A stretch of 12,734 nt of DNA, from assembly GCA_007132395.1 (NCBI GenBank), contig SLOR01000236.1, positions 1-12,734 of the forward strand. The letters are read 5' to 3'. This document shows positions 7,406 to 12,734 of the stretch, in pieces. Source of the DNA: Bacteroidales bacterium (GTDB taxonomy: Bacteria; Bacteroidota; Bacteroidia; Bacteroidales; UBA7960). Made by a program: the position numbers and the translations under genes. Under the pieces are notes generated by a model. The model was not told the origin of the DNA, did no database searches, and was given only the letters and a program-made list of their open reading frames with translations. How positions within the stretch are numbered: the first letter of the stretch is position 1; each line of letters begins with the position of its first letter.

Positions 7406-7437
7406 TAAAATTACTGCTAAAAAACACATATTCCAAA
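7406..7437 (-). promoter_or_regulatory. Bacteroidota-type promoter for aroK
   Basis: Read on the minus strand, TTTG (7434-7437) is followed after 20 bases by TAATTTTA (7406-7413), one mismatch from TAnnTTTG. This would give a leader of roughly 35 bases before the ATG at 7365. Confidence 0.45.
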
Positions 7438-7594
7438 AACCTATAAAAAAGGCATATGATTACCGCAATCTGGCCATTAAAAATAAATCTCTTATATCTA
7501 AACTTAATAAGCGTCCTGAAAGAACAATTAAATTCAGCCCGTGGTTAATTGCAACAATAATTTACTTAAATATCCGGAGTATACGTATGAGAAA

Positions 7595-7625
7595 TCTGCT
7601 TATACCATAAATAAAACTAATTTTG
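7595..7625 (+). promoter_or_regulatory. Bacteroidota-type promoter for the flippase-epimerase unit
   Basis: TCTG (7595-7598) and then, after 19 bases, TAATTTTG (7618-7625) fit the TTTG-N19-TAnnTTTG consensus with one mismatch in the -33 box. The predicted start lies about 30 bases ahead of the ATG at 7660. Together with the opposing aroK promoter this accounts for both ends of the AT-rich 294-base gap (7366-7659). The middle of the gap holds only very short open frames. Confidence 0.45.
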
Positions 7626-7659
7626 CATGAAAATATAACCGGAACCTGCGATACCCGAT

Positions 7660-8946
7660 ATGCTACAAAGGCTTTTCCCTGGTAATGATTTGTTTAAAAA
7701 CATCTCCACCCTGGTGGTAGGCATTTTTATTGCCCAGTTGGTGCCATTGCTATTGCAGGCTTTGCTCCGACGTTTGTATCCCGCTCAGGATTTCGGCAAT
7801 TTCGATGTTTTCCTCAGCCTTACCGGAATACTCATGGTAGCAGCCAGCCTGCGTTACGAAATGGCAGTTGTGTTGCCGGAGAGGCGCTCTGATGCCGCCA
7901 ACCTGGTTTTTGCAGGTATTACCCTGGCATTTCTGCTCAACCTGGTGTTGCTCATTGCCTTGTTCTTCTTCCATAACACATTTGCACGCTGGCTCAACCT
8001 TGACCCAAAGTATGCCTACCTGCTTTATTTTGTGCCCGCAGCAGTATTCCTTTTTGGATGCTATCAGGTCATGAACTACTACCTTGTGCGATATAAGGAC
8101 TTCAGGGCAGTTTCGGCCAATAAGATTTACCGCAGAATTGTTGAAGGGTTTTTCCATGTTTTGCTGGGTTTTGCCGGCAAGTTATCATCGGGGCTTATAT
8201 GGGGCAGCATTATAGGTCATGTGGTGAATGTGGCCGCAGGATGGCGGCAGATGTTGCGCAACGGTTTTTCTCTCAGGTTTTACTCTTTGAAGCGACAATG
8301 GGAATTAATGAAAGAATACCGAAAGTTTCCATTGTACAATATGGTTCCGGCATTTTTAAACATGCTTTGCCTGCACTTTCCTCTTATCCTGGTCAACATC
8401 TACTACGGACAGGAGATTACCGCCTATTTCGGGCTGGCCAAACAGGTGCTTATTTTACCGGCAAGCATTCTTACCCTGAGCATTTCGCAGGTATTGCTGC
8501 AGAATATAGCAGAGAAAAGCAGAAAGGGCATCAGCATCAAAAAAGACATTACCCGCATTGCACTCATGCTTACTCTCATTGCTATTGCTATGACGGCTGT
8601 AATCAGCCTGTGGGCTCCACCACTTTTCAGTATTTATGCCGGGCAGGAATACTACACATCCGGAGTGTATGCCCGCATCCTGGTGGCTGGAGTGGCCCTG
8701 AAGCTCATTGCCGCTCCCCTGAGCAGTATTTTTATTGCTTTGAAGAAAATTAAATCATTCAGCCTGTGGCAGGCAGTTTATTTTCTGCTCATTTGCAGTC
8801 TTTTCCTGTTTCCCGGCATCGACATTACTACATTTTTAATAATACTTCTGTTTATCGAGATTACTGCTTACGGAGCTTTATTGATTATGATATTCCGCCT
8901 GCAGTACACCTACGAACAAAACCTAAGAGAAAAAACAACCGCATGA
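7660..8946 (+). CDS. Wzx-type polysaccharide/lipopolysaccharide flippase (MOP superfamily)
   Basis: This 428-residue protein is an integral inner-membrane protein of the polysaccharide biosynthesis/oligosaccharide flippase type, which moves lipid-linked glycans to the periplasmic face. About eleven or twelve hydrophobic helices can be traced, beginning at residues 13-37, 49-70, 78-103, 118-143 and 157-193 (long enough for two), with the rest in the C-terminal half. The segment RRLYPAQDFGNFDVF between the first helices is typical of this family, as is the conserved arginine in SLRYEMAVVLP. Length is normal. The last codons overlap the next gene (ATGA at 8943-8946), indicating translational coupling to a UDP-GlcNAc 2-epimerase, which supports a glycan-assembly role. 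Its cargo cannot be told from sequence. Confidence 0.88.
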   Translation: MLQRLFPGNDLFKNISTLVVGIFIAQLVPLLLQALLRRLYPAQDFGNFDVFLSLTGILMVAASLRYEMAVVLPERRSDAANLVFAGITLAFLLNLVLLIALFFFHNTFARWLNLDPKYAYLLYFVPAAVFLFGCYQVMNYYLVRYKDFRAVSANKIYRRIVEGFFHVLLGFAGKLSSGLIWGSIIGHVVNVAAGWRQMLRNGFSLRFYSLKRQWELMKEYRKFPLYNMVPAFLNMLCLHFPLILVNIYYGQEITAYFGLAKQVLILPASILTLSISQVLLQNIAEKSRKGISIKKDITRIALMLTLIAIAMTAVISLWAPPLFSIYAGQEYYTSGVYARILVAGVALKLIAAPLSSIFIALKKIKSFSLWQAVYFLLICSLFLFPGIDITTFLIILLFIEITAYGALLIMIFRLQYTYEQNLREKTTA

Positions 8947-10010
8947 ACATTCTCACCATAATAGGCGCCCGCCCTCAGTTCATCAAAGCAGCAGCTGTCA
9001 GTCGTGCTATACAGGAACAACCCGGCATTACAGAAACCATCGTACACACAGGACAGCATTTTGATAACAATATGAGCAAGGTTTTTTTTGAAGACCTTAA
9101 CATACCTGTTCCTGGCTTCAACCTTGATATCCACAGTCTGAATCATGGTGCCATGACAGGCCGTATGCTGGAGCAACTGGAAGAATTGATGCTGCAAAAA
9201 AAACCCGATGTGGTTCTGGTTTACGGCGATACCAACTCTACATTGGCCGGGGCACTGGCAGCAAGCAAATTGCATATCCCCGTGGCACATGTAGAGGCGG
9301 GCTTGCGTTCGTTCAATATGCAAATGCCAGAAGAAATCAACCGCATCCTCACCGACCGGGTAAGCCGTTTCCTTTTCTGCCCCACCCCCGAAGCCATCAA
9401 TAACCTGGAGAAAGAAGGTTTCGCAGAGTCGGGTTGCCATATTGTAAATACGGGGGATGTAATGTATGATGCCGCCTTGTATTATGCAGAAAAAGCCCGT
9501 AAGCCAAAGCATGACATTCCTGCAGAATTTATTCTGGCCACCCTGCACCGGGCCGAAAACACTGATGATCCCGGGCGATTACAAAGTATTCTGGAGGCAT
9601 TTCAGCACATTGCAGAAACGCTCCCTGTTTTGCTTCCCCTGCACCCGCGTACTGCCAAAATTATTGAACAGCTAAAGCTGAAACCCGGACAGGGAGTTCA
9701 TATCCTGCCACCCCAGGGGTATCTGCAAATGATATACCTGCTCAGGCACTGCCATATGGTAATGACCGACTCGGGAGGACTGCAGAAGGAGGCCTGTTTC
9801 TTTCAGAAGCCCTGCATTACCCTGCGCACCGAAACCGAATGGGTAGAACTTACCCGGGCGGGAGTAAATAAAGTTGCCGGATTTGAAACCCAAAGCATTC
9901 TGGATGCCTTTGATGCTTTTAACAAGGCCGGCGTGCAATTCCCCGAAAGTCTTTATGGTGATGGTAAAGCATCGGAAAAAATCATTCGCTATCTGAAAGA
10001 CTTTCTGTAA
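8943..10010 (+). CDS. wecB: UDP-N-acetylglucosamine 2-epimerase (non-hydrolysing)
   Basis: This cytoplasmic enzyme interconverts UDP-GlcNAc and UDP-ManNAc, supplying ManNAc-type sugars for surface glycans. The 355-residue product begins MNILTIIGARPQFIKA, placing Arg10 and Lys15 at the positions seen in the Escherichia coli enzyme. Further signatures are TGQHFD, GDTNST (Asp96), HVEAGLRS (Glu118), MPEEINR (Glu130/131), TLHRAEN (His202), SDSGGLQKEA (Asp276) and RTETEWVE. All catalytic and UDP-binding motifs are intact. The ATG at 8943 overlaps the flippase stop as ATGA. The same frame is open upstream to an ATG at 8766, but that part lies inside the flippase gene and precedes the conserved start. 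No UDP-ManNAc dehydrogenase or glycosyltransferase is present in the window. Confidence 0.96.
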   Translation: MNILTIIGARPQFIKAAAVSRAIQEQPGITETIVHTGQHFDNNMSKVFFEDLNIPVPGFNLDIHSLNHGAMTGRMLEQLEELMLQKKPDVVLVYGDTNSTLAGALAASKLHIPVAHVEAGLRSFNMQMPEEINRILTDRVSRFLFCPTPEAINNLEKEGFAESGCHIVNTGDVMYDAALYYAEKARKPKHDIPAEFILATLHRAENTDDPGRLQSILEAFQHIAETLPVLLPLHPRTAKIIEQLKLKPGQGVHILPPQGYLQMIYLLRHCHMVMTDSGGLQKEACFFQKPCITLRTETEWVELTRAGVNKVAGFETQSILDAFDAFNKAGVQFPESLYGDGKASEKIIRYLKDFL

Positions 10011-10061
10011 TTTTATAGAGAAGACAAGAATTTTACATATACCATATAAGCTATTTAATAC

Positions 10062-11228
10062 ATGGATCAGGGAAGTGAATTAAGAAAAGGAGATAAAAGA
10101 TTCTTGCTGGCCCAGCGTGTTACTTATACACTGCTGGCAATTATACTTTTTGTGTATGGATTGATTGCCATCCGTAACTTCCTGTACCCCATAGCCTTTG
10201 GTTTTCTTCTGGCTTATCTGTTGTTTCCCATTGCCAACTTCCTTGAAAAAAAGGGGTTACCGCGTATTCTGGCCAACTTCATTACCATTATTGGAGTATT
10301 GAGTGTGCTGATAAGCTTGATATTACTGGCTTATAGCAAAGTTGCGCCTATGGCGGGCGAATTGCCACGCCTGGCGGATATGGCCATAAAAAATCTTTCT
10401 GAAATGCTGGCAAATATTGGTGAGTATTTCGGATTTGACCGAGCAGAAACACGCACCATCATTCGGGAACAAACCGAGGCAGTGCTTGCTTCGGGGGGCG
10501 AATACCTGCAGGAAATTTTCAGCTCAACCGCCCAGACCGTTGTGGTTATCGGGCTTATGCCTGTGTACATTTTCCTGTTTCTGTATTACCGAACCAAGTT
10601 CGCTTATTTCCTGCTGAAGGTAGTACATCCCTCCAAAAAAAGAGAAATGGTTACCATACTGCGCGAAATCTCCAAAGTTTCCGCACGTTATATGGGTGGG
10701 GTTATCGGCGTGGTTTTCATCCTGTGCTTTCTTAATTCACTGGGTCTTTGGATTATCGGGATGAAGTTTGCCCTTGCCCTGGGAATCGTTTCGGCCTTCT
10801 TTAACTTCATCCCCTATTTCGGAACGCTACTGGGTGGTCTAGTTCCTCTGCTTTTTGCCCTGCTGGTAGAAAATGACCCCATCCTGGCATTCCGCGTTGT
10901 GATCTTGTTTATTATTATTCAGTTTATAGAGAATAATATCCTTACACCCAACATCGTGGGAGGCAATGTAAAGGTGAATCCCTTTTTTATTATCACCGGG
11001 CTGGTGGCCGCCAGTATCATCTGGGGCATACCGGGCATGTTGCTGATAGTACCTTTCCTGGCCATAGTAAGAATCATTTTCTCACACCTGGAACCCATGA
11101 AACCTTATGCCTTTCTGCTGGGAGAAGAAGGTACAGCAAAACATTCCATAACGCTCACAAAAATCAAAAACCTTTGGCGAAAGAAAAAAGTAATAAAGGG
11201 TAAGGACAAAAAGGAGAAGGAAAACTGA
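10062..11228 (+). CDS. AI-2E/PerM family membrane protein
   Basis: This 388-residue inner-membrane protein belongs to the AI-2E transporter (PerM/YdiK-like) family. Hydrophobic helices lie at about residues 17-37, 39-58 and 70-92. A polar periplasmic-type segment (about 95-150) follows, then further helices at about 150-175 and throughout 210-345. The family signatures FIPYFGTLLGG and NILTPNIVGGNVKVNP are present. The family name derives from a proposed autoinducer-2 exporter, but members have varied or unknown substrates, including sodium/proton exchange in some, so quorum signalling should not be assumed. The C-terminus is a charged tail very rich in lysine (about residues 363-388), presumably cytoplasmic. 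It begins 51 bases after wecB on the same strand. I see no strong promoter in that gap, so co-transcription with the flippase and epimerase is plausible. Confidence 0.9.
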   Translation: MDQGSELRKGDKRFLLAQRVTYTLLAIILFVYGLIAIRNFLYPIAFGFLLAYLLFPIANFLEKKGLPRILANFITIIGVLSVLISLILLAYSKVAPMAGELPRLADMAIKNLSEMLANIGEYFGFDRAETRTIIREQTEAVLASGGEYLQEIFSSTAQTVVVIGLMPVYIFLFLYYRTKFAYFLLKVVHPSKKREMVTILREISKVSARYMGGVIGVVFILCFLNSLGLWIIGMKFALALGIVSAFFNFIPYFGTLLGGLVPLLFALLVENDPILAFRVVILFIIIQFIENNILTPNIVGGNVKVNPFFIITGLVAASIIWGIPGMLLIVPFLAIVRIIFSHLEPMKPYAFLLGEEGTAKHSITLTKIKNLWRKKKVIKGKDKKEKEN

Positions 11229-11290
11229 CAATTTATAAGAATCCCTCCTTGCAGGCGATGGTTGTGATCAACGGAAATAACAATATACCA

Positions 11291-12532
11291 TCAATGCATT
11301 TTTCTCACTACCCTTGAAAAAATCACAGGAAGTCTTCTGCCGAAGAGCAAAGCAGAAATTATACAAACCAGAGAGAAAGCAAACACCGTGTAGGGCACCC
11401 CTATAAACTCCGATACCCATCCTGCAGCCAGACTTCCCAGCGGGGTAATACCCATAAATGACAGGCTGTACAGTGCAACCACCCGTCCTCTTTTATCATC
11501 ATCGGCAATGGTCTGGATAATGGCATTGGTACTGTTGAAGTGAACAATCATTCCAAAACCCGTAATAGCCATGGTAATAAAGGAAACCAGCTTTATGGGA
11601 GAAAGGGCAAAAATACCCAGTCCTGCGGCAAAAAGCAGGGCCGTACGAAATATGGTAACAGGAATGGTATGCACATTTTTACGGGCAGCCAGATAAAACG
11701 CTCCCGAAAGTGCACCAAGGCCCAGGGCTCCTGTAAGTAATCCCAGCAATTGTGCATCGCCCTGCAGCACATCGGCAGCAAAAACCGGCAGCAATGCCTG
11801 GAATGGCAGCCCGAAAAAACTGCTCATCCCCACCAGGATTAAAAGATACCGTAAAGGTTTTTCGGAAAAAGCATAGTGAATTCCTTCCCGTAATTCTTTT
11901 ATCACCGAATCTCTTTTGCGACGGACAGCGGATACTTTTACGTTCATGGCAAACAAGCATGCCAGCACCGCCAGAAAGCTTACCCCGTTGATAAAAAAGC
12001 ACCATCCTTCGCCCACTGCTGCAATGAGCAATCCACCGATGGGAGGGCCAATAAAACGCGCAAGGTTGTATAAGGAGGAATTCAACGCAATGGCATTGCC
12101 AAGATCTTCCCTGTCCGTTATCATATCGGGCACAAAGGAATTGCGAAAGGGTGTATCAAAAGCCAGTATAACACCGTTGATGGTTGCCAGGGCAAGAATC
12201 ATGGGGATGGTAACAATATCTGTAAGCACAACAAATGCCAGTACAAAAGCCACCACCATGGCCGCTGCCTGCGACAGGATGATTACCTTGCGACGATTGA
12301 ACCGGTCGGCCAATACACCGGCAAAGGGCATGATAAACAGAGACGGAATCTGCTGCGCAAAAGCCACGGTACCCAAAAGCAGGGCAGAACCTGTTAACCT
12401 GTAAAGCAACCACCCCATGGCGATATTCTGCACCCATGTACCAATGAGCGAAATACTCTGCCCGTAATAATACAGCCGGTAATTGGGATACTTAAAAGCC
12501 CTGAAAATGGTTCTCAGGGTGCCCGGTACCAT
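11291..12532 (-). CDS. Major facilitator superfamily exporter (MFS_3/EntS-like)
   Basis: This 413-residue inner-membrane protein has the twelve-helix pattern of the major facilitator superfamily and resembles the MFS_3 (EntS, DHA3-type drug/siderophore efflux) branch. The N-terminal NYRLYYYGQSISLIGTWVQ is characteristic, with motif A GVLADRFNRRK at residues 72-82 in the loop after helix 2. It is followed by TPFRNSFVPDM and the NSSLYNLARFIGPPIGG helix typical of the branch. A second motif-A-like segment, DDDKRGRVVALY, lies in the C-terminal half. The substrate is unknown. I chose the ATG at 12532, which has AGAGG seven bases upstream. The longer frame would need a GTG at 12556. It converges on the AI-2E-family gene with 62 bases between the stops and stands alone. 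Confidence 0.92.
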   Translation of the reverse strand: MVPGTLRTIFRAFKYPNYRLYYYGQSISLIGTWVQNIAMGWLLYRLTGSALLLGTVAFAQQIPSLFIMPFAGVLADRFNRRKVIILSQAAAMVVAFVLAFVVLTDIVTIPMILALATINGVILAFDTPFRNSFVPDMITDREDLGNAIALNSSLYNLARFIGPPIGGLLIAAVGEGWCFFINGVSFLAVLACLFAMNVKVSAVRRKRDSVIKELREGIHYAFSEKPLRYLLILVGMSSFFGLPFQALLPVFAADVLQGDAQLLGLLTGALGLGALSGAFYLAARKNVHTIPVTIFRTALLFAAGLGIFALSPIKLVSFITMAITGFGMIVHFNSTNAIIQTIADDDKRGRVVALYSLSFMGITPLGSLAAGWVSEFIGVPYTVFAFSLVCIISALLFGRRLPVIFSRVVRKMH

Positions 12533-12575
12533 ATGAATGCCTCTGAAAATAATCACTACATCTGCTTTTTCGCCG

Positions 12576-12583
12576 CAAACCTA
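12576..12583 (-). promoter_or_regulatory. Candidate -7 box for the MFS exporter gene
   Basis: On the minus strand this reads TAGGTTTG, a full match to TAnnTTTG, and would give a leader of about 38 bases before the ATG at 12532. The -33 region is only weakly TTTG-like. I see no gene in the rest of the stretch out to 12734. Confidence 0.4.
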
Positions 12584-12734
12584 CACATTTTTTTCCATTG
12601 TTAAAGCAGGAAGTGGCAGCTTAAACAACCTTTATTATTCGATGATTTAAAAGAACAAACACTGGTTAGCGCAAATGAAAACAAATAGTTTTATTGGCAT
12701 TATTTAACGATTCAACCCATTTTTTGCAAAATCG

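Noticed and set aside
7456..7548. Thirty-codon frame in the aroK-flippase gap
   Set aside because: It lies in AT-rich DNA upstream of the predicted flippase promoter. The purine run ahead of it is only three bases from the ATG, and the peptide has no recognisable feature.
7587..7610. Seven-codon frame with GGAG seven bases upstream, suggestive of a leader peptide
   Set aside because: It overlaps the predicted -33/-7 promoter of the flippase gene, so it would not be on that transcript. A match this short can arise by chance.
8766..8942. Upstream extension of the wecB frame
   Set aside because: It lies wholly within the flippase gene in another frame. The conserved epimerase start begins at the overlapping ATG at 8943.
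11257..11292. GATGGT...ACCATC inverted repeat between the convergent permease and MFS genes, a possible bidirectional terminator
   Set aside because: The stem is only six base pairs with a loop of about 24 bases, and it has no GC-rich core. The T-run that follows lies within the MFS coding region.

Overview
This window reads as ordinary chromosomal DNA from a member of the Bacteroidota, probably class Bacteroidia. Three things suggest this. Perfect or near-perfect copies of the Bacteroidota promoter -7 element (TAnnTTTG) lie ahead of most genes. The YqgE protein has the Bacteroidota form, with its GRLLISEP start and NFP-x-x-P-x-LN end. Most starts lack a Shine-Dalgarno sequence, one gene being a striking exception. 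GC content looks moderate. I see no insertion sequence, prophage, CRISPR array, tRNA or rRNA.

Layout, left to right. (1) Bases 1-702 (-): a gene cut off by the left edge, encoding a PP-loop-type (GGGKDS) protein that resembles the MurL family of ATP-dependent UDP-MurNAc-L-Ala-L-Glu epimerases. (2) 812-1399 (+): YqgE/AlgH (UPF0301), divergent from the first gene. (3) 1410-2246 (-): a secreted protein of a family I cannot name. (4) 2538-6104 (+): a large soluble hybrid histidine kinase with six PAS domains and a C-terminal receiver, preceded by a good promoter. (5) 6296-6856 (+): an exported NlpC/P60 peptidase with a strong Shine-Dalgarno and an inverted-repeat-rich leader. (6) 6853-7365 (-): shikimate kinase, which overlaps the end of the peptidase gene by 4 bases. 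(7) 7660-8946 and 8943-10010 (+): a polysaccharide flippase translationally coupled to a UDP-GlcNAc 2-epimerase. (8) 10062-11228 (+): an AI-2E/PerM-family membrane protein, possibly in the same transcript. (9) 11291-12532 (-): an MFS exporter of the MFS_3/EntS type.

The recurring theme is the cell envelope: possible peptidoglycan precursor chemistry, peptidoglycan hydrolysis, glycan flipping, sugar-nucleotide supply and membrane transport. Gene orientation switches often, however, so most units are independent single genes. Only the flippase-epimerase pair, perhaps with the downstream permease, looks like an operon.

I found no clear new multi-gene system. The items most worth checking are the MurL-like gene, the competing hairpins ahead of the NlpC/P60 gene, the unnamed secreted protein, and the flippase-epimerase pair that lacks any glycosyltransferase neighbours.
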